Origin: Burkholderiales bacterium | Lineage (GTDB): Bacteria > Pseudomonadota > Gammaproteobacteria > Burkholderiales > Burkholderiaceae_C | DNA: 64,000 nt | Direction: 5' to 3' | Assembly (NCBI GenBank): GCA_016223165.1 | Contig: JACRPO010000012.1 | Span: forward strand, 705,755-769,754 | Shown here: positions 44,466 to 52,607 of the stretch, piece after piece | How positions within the stretch are numbered: position 1 is the first letter of the stretch | How the letters are laid out: each line of letters starts with the position of its first letter | The notes under the pieces: model-generated | Database searches by the model: none | Told to the model about the DNA's origin: nothing | Seen by the model: only the letters and a program-made list of their open reading frames with translations | Made by a program: the position numbers and the translations under genes

Positions 44466-45596
44466 ATGCCGCGCCGCTGGATCGCCCACCTCGACATGGA
44501 CGCCTTCTACGCGTCGGTCGAACTGCTACGCTACCCCGAGCTGGCCGCGCAGCCGGTGGTCATCGGCGGTGGCCGGCGGCACCAGCCGCAGCTGCAGGCG
44601 GACGGGACGCGCCGCTTCGCCACGCTGGCGGGCTACGCCGGCCGCGGCGTCGTCACCACGGCCACCTACGCCGCGCGCGACTACGGCGTGCATTCCGGCA
44701 TGGGGCTGATGAAGGCGGCGCTGCGGGCGCCCAACGCCATCCTGCTGCCCACCGACTTCGAGCGCTACCGCCACTTCTCGCGCGCCTTCAAGGCCGCGGT
44801 GGCGGAGGTGGCGCCGGTGATCGAGGACCGCGGCATCGACGAGATCTACATCGACCTCACCGACGTGCCCGGCGCGCAGGACGCGGTCGGCCACGACGCC
44901 ACCGGCGGCGTGCGCGCGGTGGCGCAGGAGATCCGCAACAACGTGCGGCGCGCCACCGGCCTCACCTGCTCGGTAGGCGTGACGCCGAACAAGCTGCTGT
45001 CGAAGATCGCCAGCGAGCTCGACAAGCCCGACGGCCTCACCGTGCTCACCGAGAACGATCTGCCGGCCCGCATCTGGCCGCTGCCGGTGCGGCGCATCAA
45101 CGGCATCGGGCCCAAGGCCGGCGCGCGCCTGCTGGCCCTCGGCATCCACACCGTCGGCGCGCTCGCGGCGCGCGAGCGCGCATTCCTCGTCGAGCATTTC
45201 GGCCGCGCCTACGGCCGCTGGCTGCACGACGCCGCGCACGGCCGCGACGACCGCGCGGTGGAGACGCGCGGCGAGCCGGTGAGCATGAGCCGCGAGACCA
45301 CCTTCGACCGCGACCTGCACGCCGTGCGCGACCGCGACGAGCTGTCGCGCATCTTCACCGAGCTGGCCGCGCAGGTGGCGACCGACCTGCAGCGGCGCGG
45401 CTACGCCGGCCGCACCATCGGCATCAAGCTGCGCTTCGAGGACTTCAGGACCGTGACGCGCGACCTCACGCTGCCGCAGGCCGTGAGCGACGCGGCGGCC
45501 ATCCGGCATGCGGCCGGCCTGTGCCTCAAGCGCGTGGACCTGGGCCGGCGGCTGCGCCTGCTGGGCGTGCGCGCCGGCTCGCTCGTCCGGCTTTGA
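44466..45596 (+). CDS. dinB: DNA polymerase IV (Y family)
   Basis: Error-prone translesion polymerase. Palm and active-site motifs are visible: AHLDMDAFYASVE near the start and DRGIDEIYIDLTD carrying the catalytic Asp-Glu pair; GVTPNKLLSKIASELDKPDG and INGIGPKAGARLLALGIHTV (helix-hairpin-helix thumb) and the little-finger FEDFRTVTRDLTLP follow. 376 residues. Relative to standard DinB there are about 20 extra residues (HQPQLQADGTRRFATLAGYAG region, 39-60) in the first palm/finger loop. No C-terminal beta-clamp motif is obvious. No LexA box is visible upstream. Confidence 0.94.
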   Translation: MPRRWIAHLDMDAFYASVELLRYPELAAQPVVIGGGRRHQPQLQADGTRRFATLAGYAGRGVVTTATYAARDYGVHSGMGLMKAALRAPNAILLPTDFERYRHFSRAFKAAVAEVAPVIEDRGIDEIYIDLTDVPGAQDAVGHDATGGVRAVAQEIRNNVRRATGLTCSVGVTPNKLLSKIASELDKPDGLTVLTENDLPARIWPLPVRRINGIGPKAGARLLALGIHTVGALAARERAFLVEHFGRAYGRWLHDAAHGRDDRAVETRGEPVSMSRETTFDRDLHAVRDRDELSRIFTELAAQVATDLQRRGYAGRTIGIKLRFEDFRTVTRDLTLPQAVSDAAAIRHAAGLCLKRVDLGRRLRLLGVRAGSLVRL

Positions 45597-45684
45597 ACGG
45601 GCGCGGCGCACCGGACGGTGGGCCGCCAACGGTGCCGCGACCTATGATGACCCGGCGATCACAGCACCCACGGGGAGAACTGCG

Positions 45685-46449
45685 ATGACCCACCCCTGCA
45701 CCCGACCCGGCCACGCGTGTCGCTCGAACGCGAAGCCCCTCGTGCCCCTCGCGCCCCTCGCGCCTCTCGTCGCGGTCTTGCTCGCCTGCGGCATGGTGAG
45801 CGGCCCGGCAGCGCAGGCTGCCACGCTGCATGTCACGGTCACCAGCGCCGACGGCCGCCCGGCCGCCGATGCCGTGGTGCTGGTGCAGCCGGCCCCGGGC
45901 GCGCAGGCGGTGATCCCGGCGCCCGGCACCGTCGCCATCGAGCAGCGTGACTTCCGCTTCGTGCCCTACGTGACGGTGCTAGCGCCGGGTGGTGCCGTGC
46001 GCTTCGTCAACAAGGATCCATACGACCACCACATCCGCACGCTGGCCGGCGGGCCGCTCGGCAACGTGGCACCGATCAAGACCTTCGAGTTCCGCCTGGC
46101 CGCCGGCGGGCGCAGCGGCGACACGAGCGAGCCGGTGAAACTCGACCTGCCCGGCTCCATCCTGCTCGGCTGCCACCTGCACGGCTCCATGCGCGGCCAT
46201 GTGCTGGTGTCGGCGACGCCCTGGTTCGCCGTCACCGACGAGCGCGGCCGTGCGCGGGTGGAGGGCCTGCCCGAAGGCGCCGTCGAGATGAAGGTGTGGC
46301 ACCCCGACCAGCTCACCGAGCAGCCCGTGCAGCGCCTGCAGCTCGGGCCTTCGCTCGGCACCGACGTGAAGCTCAACTTCACGCCGCGCCGGCGGCCGGC
46401 GCCGCGCCCGGCCGATCCTTCGTACGGGCCGCCCGGCGCCACGAATTGA
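45685..46449 (+). CDS. Cupredoxin-like exported protein
   Basis: Exported plastocyanin-type protein. The signal peptide (1-46, cleavage after AAQA) contains a 9-bp-repeat-encoded VPLAPLAPLVA run. The mature part has an Ig-like beta lead and a cupredoxin domain with the ligand set DHHIRT, then LLGCHLHGSMRGHV, so Cys, His and Met are in type 1 copper order; a carboxy-terminal beta domain resembles carboxypeptidase-regulatory-like repeats (WFAVTDERGRARVEGLPEG). 254 residues, GGGGAG ribosome site upstream. Possible periplasmic electron carrier. Downstream neighbour is hemerythrin. Confidence 0.82.
   Translation: MTHPCTRPGHACRSNAKPLVPLAPLAPLVAVLLACGMVSGPAAQAATLHVTVTSADGRPAADAVVLVQPAPGAQAVIPAPGTVAIEQRDFRFVPYVTVLAPGGAVRFVNKDPYDHHIRTLAGGPLGNVAPIKTFEFRLAAGGRSGDTSEPVKLDLPGSILLGCHLHGSMRGHVLVSATPWFAVTDERGRARVEGLPEGAVEMKVWHPDQLTEQPVQRLQLGPSLGTDVKLNFTPRRRPAPRPADPSYGPPGATN
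45736..45771 (+). repeat. 9-bp repeat in the cupredoxin signal peptide
   Basis: Four units of CCCCTCGCG type encode the hydrophobic core of the signal peptide as repeated Pro-Leu-Ala/Val. Copy-number change would lengthen or shorten the h-region. Confidence 0.75.
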
Positions 46450-46557
46450 CTTCGTTCAAAGCGGCGCGGCCGGCCGGCTGGTAAACCTTGCCCGGTCCGC
46501 GGCACCTGCCGCGCCACGTCGCGGCCAGCCGCGCACGCCCGAGTCACCACCGTACCC

Positions 46558-47034
46558 ATGAACACCCTCACCTGGTTACCCGAGTTCACGCTGCAGCAGC
46601 CGCGCATGGACCGCACGCATCAAGAGTTCGTCGACCTGCTCGCCGCCGTCGAGGCCGCCGCCCCCGGCGAGGCCGCCGATGCGGCGCTGCAGACGTTGCT
46701 CGCACACACCGAGGCCCACTTCGAGCAGGAGGAGGATTGGATGGCCCGCCTCGGCTTTGCGGGCGAGAACTGCCACTCGATGCAGCACGAGAGCGTGCTG
46801 CAGGTGCTGCGCGAGGTGGTGCGCAGGCATGGCCTGGCCGCCGACGCTGCGCTGGTCGGCCATCTCGTCGCCGCGCTCGCCCAGTGGTTCCCGGTGCACG
46901 CGTCGATGATGGACGCGGCCTTGGCCATGACGATGGCCGAGCGCGGCCTCGACCCCGAGACCGGCACGCTGCTGCAACCGCAGGCCGCCGGCGCCGCGGC
47001 AATCACCGGCTGCGGCGGATCGCGCTGCGGCTGA
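46558..47034 (+). CDS. Bacteriohemerythrin
   Basis: Oxygen-binding diiron protein. The ligand pattern is present in order: MDRTHQEFVDLL, HTEAHFEQEEDWM, CHSMQHESVL and WFPVHASMMDAAL, matching H...HxxxE...HxxxH...HxxxxD. 158 residues, cytoplasmic. The C-terminal tail is Ala/Gly-rich with two Cys. Single-domain hemerythrins buffer oxygen or supply it to methane/ammonia oxidation or signalling proteins; its job here is not shown. Confidence 0.93.
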   Translation: MNTLTWLPEFTLQQPRMDRTHQEFVDLLAAVEAAAPGEAADAALQTLLAHTEAHFEQEEDWMARLGFAGENCHSMQHESVLQVLREVVRRHGLAADAALVGHLVAALAQWFPVHASMMDAALAMTMAERGLDPETGTLLQPQAAGAAAITGCGGSRCG

Positions 47035-47120
47035 CGGCGCCTGTCTGGCATGCGGCAACCGCCGCCGGCGCCCACGCTTTCCCTCTCGGCCGGCGCACCG
47101 CCCGCGTGTAGCCTGCGCCG

Positions 47121-48056
47121 GTGAACACGCCCGCGGACCTGCGCTTCCCGTCGATCGACGGCCTGCGCGCCTTCGAGGCGGCGGCGCGCCTGGGTACCTT
47201 CGAGCGCGCCGCCGATGAGTTGAACGTCACGGCCAGCGCCATCGGCAAGCGCATCGGCACGGTCGAGGAGCTGCTGGGCGGCGCCCTCTTCGTGCGCAGC
47301 GGCAAGGCCCTCGCGCTCACCGCCGCGGGCCGCGAGTACCTGCAGCAGGTGGCCCCCGCCCTCTCGCTGTTTGCGGCGATGCCGCAGCACCGCCGCACCG
47401 CGCAGCGCCATCAACGCCTGCGCATCTCGGCACCGCCGACGTTCGCACGGCAGATCCTCGTGCCCTCGCTCGAGTCGTTCACCGCCGCGCATCCGCGCCT
47501 CGAGCTAGAGATCGTGCTGTCCATCCCCTTCCTCGACCACGAGGTGGGCGACGCCGACCTTTCCGTCAGGCTGGCCGAGCCGCAGGCCGGTGGCCGCCTG
47601 CTGATGCGCGACCGCCTCGTGCCGATGGCCGCGCCGGCGCTGCTGGCGCGGCTGCCGCCGCTGCGCCGGCCCGATGACCTGCGGCACGCGGCGCTGCTGC
47701 GCACGCCCCTCGATCCGTGGACGCCGTGGTTTCGTGCCGCCGGCCTCGACTGGCCCGAGCCGGCCAGCGGGCCGAAGTTCGTCGACCTCGGCCTCACGCT
47801 GGAGGCGGCGGTGGCCGGCCAGGGCGTGGCGCTGGCGCGGCCGGCGCTCGCGCGGCACTGGCTCGCGGCCGGCAGCCTGCGGCCCCTGTTCGCGTCATCC
47901 GATCCGTCGTTCGAGCCAGCGCGGCAGTACCGCCTGCAGGGCGAGCCCGCCGCGGCCACCGGCGACTCGCCCGAGCGGCATTTCGCCGACTGGCTGATCA
48001 CCACCTGCGCCTCGATCGAGGCGGAAGCGCTGGCCGTTCTTTCCGGCCGCGCCTGA
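47121..48056 (+). CDS. LysR-family transcriptional regulator
   Basis: Winged helix-turn-helix at the N-terminus (GLRAFEAAARLGTFERAADE, ASAIGKRIGTVEELLGG) and a LysR effector domain (about 95-300) with APPTFARQILVPSLESF and LEIVLSIPFLDHEVGDADLSVRL, a GcvA-like arrangement. Starts at GTG 47121; 311 residues. It lies 63 nt upstream of, and on the same strand as, the 2-hydroxyacid oxidase gene, so it may control that gene; self-regulation is also possible. Confidence 0.9.
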   Translation: MNTPADLRFPSIDGLRAFEAAARLGTFERAADELNVTASAIGKRIGTVEELLGGALFVRSGKALALTAAGREYLQQVAPALSLFAAMPQHRRTAQRHQRLRISAPPTFARQILVPSLESFTAAHPRLELEIVLSIPFLDHEVGDADLSVRLAEPQAGGRLLMRDRLVPMAAPALLARLPPLRRPDDLRHAALLRTPLDPWTPWFRAAGLDWPEPASGPKFVDLGLTLEAAVAGQGVALARPALARHWLAAGSLRPLFASSDPSFEPARQYRLQGEPAAATGDSPERHFADWLITTCASIEAEALAVLSGRA

Positions 48057-48119
48057 CGTTCTTTCCGGCGTTGCCCTCGCGACGGCCGCTAGCATGCGGG
48101 CGCGAGGAGACCCACCCCA

Positions 48120-49271
48120 ATGACCGCAATCACCAACATCGAAGACCTGCGCGTGCTCGCACAACGGCGCGTGCCGCGCATGTTCTACGACTATGCCGAC
48201 AGCGGCAGCTGGACCGAGAGCACCTACCGCGCCAACCAGAGCGACTTCCAGAAGATCTTGCTGCGCCAGCGGGTGGCGGTGAACATGGAGAACCGCAGCA
48301 CGGTGGCGAGCATGGTCGGTATCCCGCTGAAGATGCCGGTGGTCATCGCCCCCGTGGGCCTGACCGGCATGCAGCATGCCGACGGCGAGATCCTCGCCGC
48401 GCGCGCCGCCGAGAAGGCCGGCATCCGCTTCACGCTCAGCACGATGAGCATCTGCTCGATCGAGGACGTGGCGGCGGCGACGACGCAGCCGTTCTGGTTC
48501 CAGCTCTACGTGATGCGCGACCGCGATTTCATCGAGCGCCTGATCGACCGCGCCAAGGCGGCCAGGTGCGACGCGCTCGTGCTGACGCTGGACCTGCAGA
48601 TCCTCGGCCAGCGCCACAAGGACATCAAGAACGGCCTCTCGGCGCCGCCCAAGCCGACGCTGGCCAACATGATCAACCTGCTGACCAAGCCGCGCTGGTG
48701 CCTCGGCATGGCGGCCACGAGGCGGCGTCAGTTCGGCAACATCGTCGGCCATGTCAAGGGCGTCACCGACATGGCCAATCTCGGCGCCTGGACGGCGCAG
48801 CAGTTCGACCCGCGCCTGAACTGGGGCGACGTCGAGTGGATCAAGAAGCGCTGGGGCGGCAAGCTCATCCTCAAGGGCATCCAGGACGTCGAGGACGCGA
48901 AGCTCGCCGTCGCCTCCGGTGCCGACGCACTCATCGTCAGCAACCATGGCGGCCGCCAGCTCGACGGCGCGCAGAGCTCGATCGAGGCGCTGCCGGCCAT
49001 CGTCGCCGCCGTCGGAGACAGGATCGAAGTGCACATGGACGGCGGCATCCGCAGCGGCCAGGACGTGCTCAAGGCCTGGGCGCTCGGCGCGCGCGGCACC
49101 TACATCGGCCGTGCCATGGTGTGGGGCCTGGGCGCGATGGGCGAAGAAGGCGTGAGCAAGGCGCTCGAGATCATCCGCAACGAGCTCGACCTGACGATGG
49201 CCTTCTGCGGCCACACGCAGATCGGCACGGTGGACCGCAGCATCCTGCTGCCGGGAACAGCACCCGGCTGA
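48120..49271 (+). CDS. FMN-dependent alpha-hydroxyacid oxidase (LldD-like)
   Basis: Oxidises a 2-hydroxyacid, most likely L-lactate, to the 2-oxoacid, passing electrons to the quinone pool or oxygen. Starts TAITNIEDLRVLAQRRVPRM; FYDYADSGSWTESTYRAN is the family opening; IVSNHGGRQLDGAQSS holds the catalytic His and Arg; VHMDGGIRSGQDVLKAWALG and IGRAMVWGLGAMG complete the FMN-binding barrel. 383 residues. A GAGGAGA ribosome site is at 48104-48110. Co-directional with the preceding LysR gene. Confidence 0.93.
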   Translation: MTAITNIEDLRVLAQRRVPRMFYDYADSGSWTESTYRANQSDFQKILLRQRVAVNMENRSTVASMVGIPLKMPVVIAPVGLTGMQHADGEILAARAAEKAGIRFTLSTMSICSIEDVAAATTQPFWFQLYVMRDRDFIERLIDRAKAARCDALVLTLDLQILGQRHKDIKNGLSAPPKPTLANMINLLTKPRWCLGMAATRRRQFGNIVGHVKGVTDMANLGAWTAQQFDPRLNWGDVEWIKKRWGGKLILKGIQDVEDAKLAVASGADALIVSNHGGRQLDGAQSSIEALPAIVAAVGDRIEVHMDGGIRSGQDVLKAWALGARGTYIGRAMVWGLGAMGEEGVSKALEIIRNELDLTMAFCGHTQIGTVDRSILLPGTAPG

Positions 49272-49318
49272 GGGGTACCAGGCGCGGATCGAGGCGCGCG
49301 GAGATCGAGGCGCGCGTC

Positions 49319-51337
49319 TCAGGCGCCGCCGCCACCGCCACGCATGCCGAGCTTGAACGCGATCATCGCGCGCAGCTTGCCCGGCAGCACGGGCTTGATC
49401 AGCAGGTGATAGTCGTGCGTGATCGCCTCGTCCTCGTGGCCGACGAGGCTCGAGCCGGTGATGAGGATGGCGGGAATGCGGCGCTCGCCGCCCGGCGCGG
49501 ACGGCCCCGGGGCCAGAGCAGCCGCAGTTGCGAAACGGCTGCGCACGGCCACCAGCGCCTCGATGCCGGTGTGGCCCTCCTGCAGCCGGTAGTCCACGAG
49601 CATGAGGTCCGGCGCCTCGGCCGCGGGCGCCTGCAGCCAGTGGCGCAACCCCTCGATGCTCTCGAACGCCACGACGCGCGCGCCCCAGGCCTGCAGCAGC
49701 ACCACGAGGCCCTCGCGCACCGCCGCCTCGTCCTCGACGACGACGAAGAGCCGGCCCTCGAGCGTGAGGCCGAGCGGCGTCTGCGTCGAGGGCCCGCTGA
49801 TGCCGGTGGTGAAGGTGCGCGGCGCGCGTCCCACGGGCACCTCGAGGCTGAAGACAGTGCCGTGGCCCACGCGCGAGCGCACCGAGATCGGCGCGCCCAT
49901 CAGGCCCGCCAGGCGCTTGACGATGGCCAGGCCGAGGCCGAGCCCCTTGCGGTGGTGCGCCTCCAGCGGCTTGTTGCTCTGCACCTGGTAGAACTCGTCG
50001 AAGATGCGCGGCAGCGCCGATTCGGCGATGCCGATGCCGCTGTCCCACACCTGCAGCAGCAGGCGCGCGCCGCCTTCGCTGCCGGGTGCGGAGATGACGC
50101 TGCCCGTCGCGTTGTACGTGCCGCCGCGCAACCGCGCGCTGACGATGACGCCGCCGTCGTCGGTGTAGCGGATGGCGTTGCTGACGAGGTTGCGCAGCAC
50201 GCGCTCGATCAGCACGGGGTCGGCCTGCGCCACATGCTGCTCGCCGTGGAAGCTGAGCATCAGCCCCTTCTCGAAGGCGATCGGCTCGAAGTGCAGGCGC
50301 AGCCGCGCGAACAGCTCGCGCAGGCGCACCGGCGCCGGATGCACGTCGACACCGCCGGTGTCGATGCGCGTGATGTCGAGCAGCTCGCCGAACAGGCCCT
50401 CGAGCGCGTCGACCGACTCGTTGATGCTGTTGACGAGCGAGGCCACCTCGGGGTCGCGGCTCTTCTGGCGCAGCGCCTCGGCGAACAGGCCCATCGCGTG
50501 CAGCGGCTGGCGCAGGTCGTGGCTGGCGGCGGCGAAGAACTGCGTCTTCGCCTGGCTCGCCGCCTCGGCGGCGCGGCGGGCGTCCTCGGCCAGCTTGCGC
50601 GCCTCCTCGGTGGTGGTCATCTCCTGGCGCAGGCGGGCGGCGAGCTCGTCGGTGCGCGCCTTCAGCGAGATCGCCAGGCCGAGCGCATTGCCGAAGGTGC
50701 GCACCATCAGCACCGTCGAGCAGAAGAGGATGGTGGCGATGACGGCCAGTTGCACGTGCCCGGGCTGCGTGGTGTCGCTGGCGATGCGCACGATGGCCGG
50801 CGCGAAGACGAGCGTGATGAAGCCGAGGAAGACCTTCGGCTGCGTGGCGAGCAGTTGCACCGAGCTGACGCAGTAGCTGTAGACGACGAGGATGAGCGCG
50901 AGGCGCTGGTACGGCGTGCCCAGGCCCCAGAACATCCAGCCGGCGACCCCCCAGAGGCTGCCTTGCAGCAGCACGAGCACGCGCCAGCTGCGCCGCCACT
51001 TCAGCAGCGTGGCGTCGTCGGCGCGCGGGTTGCGCAGGAAGCGCAGGTAGTGCGCGAGCCGCACGAACCACAGCACCGCGAGCGCCCCAAGCCAGCCGAG
51101 CATCTGTGCCGAAGGCGCCAGCGCCCAGAAGAGCCAGGTGATGACGCCGGCGCCGAGCAGATAGCCGATGAGCGTAGCCGGCGTCTGCACGAACAGCGCG
51201 CGCAGGTGATCGGCATCGCCGCGCGGCCGGGTGGCGACACCTGCCGGTGCAGCCGCCGCGCTGGCCGAAGCACGCGTCGCCGGGTCGGGCACCGGCCCGA
51301 TCGGGACGGACGGCACGGCCACGGCGTCGAGCGCCAT
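49319..51337 (-). CDS. Hybrid sensor histidine kinase/response regulator
   Basis: Membrane sensor with about six helices (roughly 55-225), a coiled coil (DELAARLRQEMTTTEEAR), the dimerisation His in ASHDLRQPLHAMGLF, LVSNAIRYTDDGG N-box, WDSGIGI, GLGLGLAIVKRLAG and a C-terminal receiver (about 540-670) with phosphoacceptor Asp in LMLVDYRLQEGHTGIEALV. 672 residues. The HDLRQP form of the H-box is typical of the RpfC/BfiS-like hybrid group. The phosphorelay partner is probably the NarL-type regulator encoded 180 nt upstream, across the long hairpin. Confidence 0.9.
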   Translation of the reverse strand: MALDAVAVPSVPIGPVPDPATRASASAAAAPAGVATRPRGDADHLRALFVQTPATLIGYLLGAGVITWLFWALAPSAQMLGWLGALAVLWFVRLAHYLRFLRNPRADDATLLKWRRSWRVLVLLQGSLWGVAGWMFWGLGTPYQRLALILVVYSYCVSSVQLLATQPKVFLGFITLVFAPAIVRIASDTTQPGHVQLAVIATILFCSTVLMVRTFGNALGLAISLKARTDELAARLRQEMTTTEEARKLAEDARRAAEAASQAKTQFFAAASHDLRQPLHAMGLFAEALRQKSRDPEVASLVNSINESVDALEGLFGELLDITRIDTGGVDVHPAPVRLRELFARLRLHFEPIAFEKGLMLSFHGEQHVAQADPVLIERVLRNLVSNAIRYTDDGGVIVSARLRGGTYNATGSVISAPGSEGGARLLLQVWDSGIGIAESALPRIFDEFYQVQSNKPLEAHHRKGLGLGLAIVKRLAGLMGAPISVRSRVGHGTVFSLEVPVGRAPRTFTTGISGPSTQTPLGLTLEGRLFVVVEDEAAVREGLVVLLQAWGARVVAFESIEGLRHWLQAPAAEAPDLMLVDYRLQEGHTGIEALVAVRSRFATAAALAPGPSAPGGERRIPAILITGSSLVGHEDEAITHDYHLLIKPVLPGKLRAMIAFKLGMRGGGGGA

Positions 51338-51354
51338 CGCGGGGCCGATGCCTC

Positions 51355-51515
51355 AGAGGCTGAGAGTTTTTCGAGCGTGCCCGAGCAGCGCGCCAGAAGG
51401 GGTCCGATCGAGGCGCAAATGCGAGCCATAGCGCGGGCTATAGCGAGCATTTGCAACGACGAGCGGGCGCCTTCTGGCGTGATGAGCGGGCATGATCGAA
51501 AGACTCTCAGCCTCT
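51355..51515. repeat. 161-nt imperfect inverted repeat (long hairpin, MITE/BIME-like)
   Basis: The outer arms AGAGGCTGAGAGT (51355-51367) and ACTCTCAGCCTCT (51503-51515) are a perfect 13-bp inverted repeat. Inside, TCGAGCGTGCCCG opposite CGGGCATGATCGA, CGCCAGAAGG opposite CCTTCTGGCG, and GCAAATGC (51415-51422) opposite GCATTTGC (51447-51454) continue the pairing to a small apical loop near 51434. No reading frame crosses it coherently. Either end is flanked by T-runs in the outgoing direction, so it could double as a bidirectional terminator. Confidence 0.9.
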
Positions 51516-52274
51516 TTAGACCCCGGCCGTGGGCCGGCGCGGGAAGAAGCCGCCCTGCCCCTGCGTCATCTGGCTCACCGCCAGCACCGCCTGCGTGCGC
51601 GAGCTGACGTTGAGCGCGCGCAGCACGGCGGCGACATGGTCCTTCACCGTCTCCACCGAGAGGTTGAGCTGGCGGGCGATGAGCTTGTTCGGCAGTCCCT
51701 GCAGCAGCAGGCCCAGCACCTCGGCCTGGCGCGGCGTGAGGCCCAGGTCCTGCATCGAAGGCACTTTCTGGTGCGGCTCGGCACGTGCCGCGGCGCCGAG
51801 CGGCGCGCCGCTCGCGGCGAGCGCCACGCTGGCCGCCTCGGCCTCGGCCTGCATGTCGCGCCGCACGCGCGCGAAGTCGATGCCCAGCATCGACGGCGGC
51901 ACGTACATCGAGCCCGTCATCACCATGCGCAGCGCCTCGTGCAGCTCGGCATGCGAGGTGCTCTTCGGCACGAAGCCCATGGCCCCGAGGTCGATGGCGC
52001 GGATCACGTCGCTGGCGCGTTCGGAGGCCGACACCACCACCACCGGCACGGCGGGGTAGGCGTTGCGCAGCTCGGCGAGCAGGTCGAAGCCGTCGGCGTC
52101 GCCGAGCGCGAGATCGAGCAGCACGAGATCGCGTTCGGGGTCGGCCACCATCGCCTGCCGCGCGGCTGCGGCGCTGGCGACGCCGGCCACCTGGATGTCG
52201 CTGCCGATGTTGCCGATCACCGCCTGCAGCGCGGTCAGCACGAGCGGGTGGTCGTCGACAAGCAGTACCTTCAT
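51516..52274 (-). CDS. NarL/FixJ-family response regulator
   Basis: Receiver domain (LLVDDHPLVLTALQA; phosphoacceptor Asp in LVLLDLALGDADGFD; GFVPKSTSHAEL) followed by a LuxR-type helix-turn-helix (about 190-250) with LTPRQAEVLGLLLQGLPNKL and ARQLNLSVETVKDHVAAVLR. 252 residues. The TAA stop abuts the long hairpin. It precedes the hybrid kinase on the same strand, so it is the likely output of that kinase. ATG 52274 is the first Met before a conserved beta strand; an upstream basic extension is not family-like. Confidence 0.92.
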   Translation of the reverse strand: MKVLLVDDHPLVLTALQAVIGNIGSDIQVAGVASAAAARQAMVADPERDLVLLDLALGDADGFDLLAELRNAYPAVPVVVVSASERASDVIRAIDLGAMGFVPKSTSHAELHEALRMVMTGSMYVPPSMLGIDFARVRRDMQAEAEAASVALAASGAPLGAAARAEPHQKVPSMQDLGLTPRQAEVLGLLLQGLPNKLIARQLNLSVETVKDHVAAVLRALNVSSRTQAVLAVSQMTQGQGGFFPRRPTAGV

Positions 52275-52607
52275 AGGGGGCTCCCAACGCGGCAGGTGGC
52301 ACGACGGAGCAGCATGACGGCAGCGAGCGGCCCCAACCGGCCGGCGCATTGTCATCCCGGGCAGCGGCGCGGCCCCTGTCCCTCGTTTGGGGGCGAAGGG
52401 CGCGGCGTTGCAGTGGAAACCCGAACCCGCCCGCCCGCCGGACGGGCGCGGGCCGCCGCCCCTGGCACTTACAGTCAGTTACCCCCGAGTCGGGGTCTGC
52501 GCACGGTGCTGCCGTTCGGCAAGTATCGGCGCGACGAAGGGCGCTCGATGCGGTGCGAGGGAGGCGCCGCATTGACCACTCGCCCAATCACCGTGTGGGA
52601 GGCTGCC
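52275..52607. other. Gene-free stretch between NarL-type regulator and zinc-ribbon gene
   Basis: 333 nt without a supported gene. It is GC-rich, contains a small dyad ACCCC-N6-GGGGT near 52483-52498, and ends in the GGGAGG ribosome site of the zinc-ribbon gene. No clear -10/-35 pair is visible. Confidence 0.5.

Noticed and set aside
47895..51071. A 1058-codon open frame on the minus strand across lldD and the hybrid kinase gene
   Set aside because: Overlaps the true kinase frame and lldD, and the translation has no conserved motif; GC-rich codon bias keeps antisense frames open.
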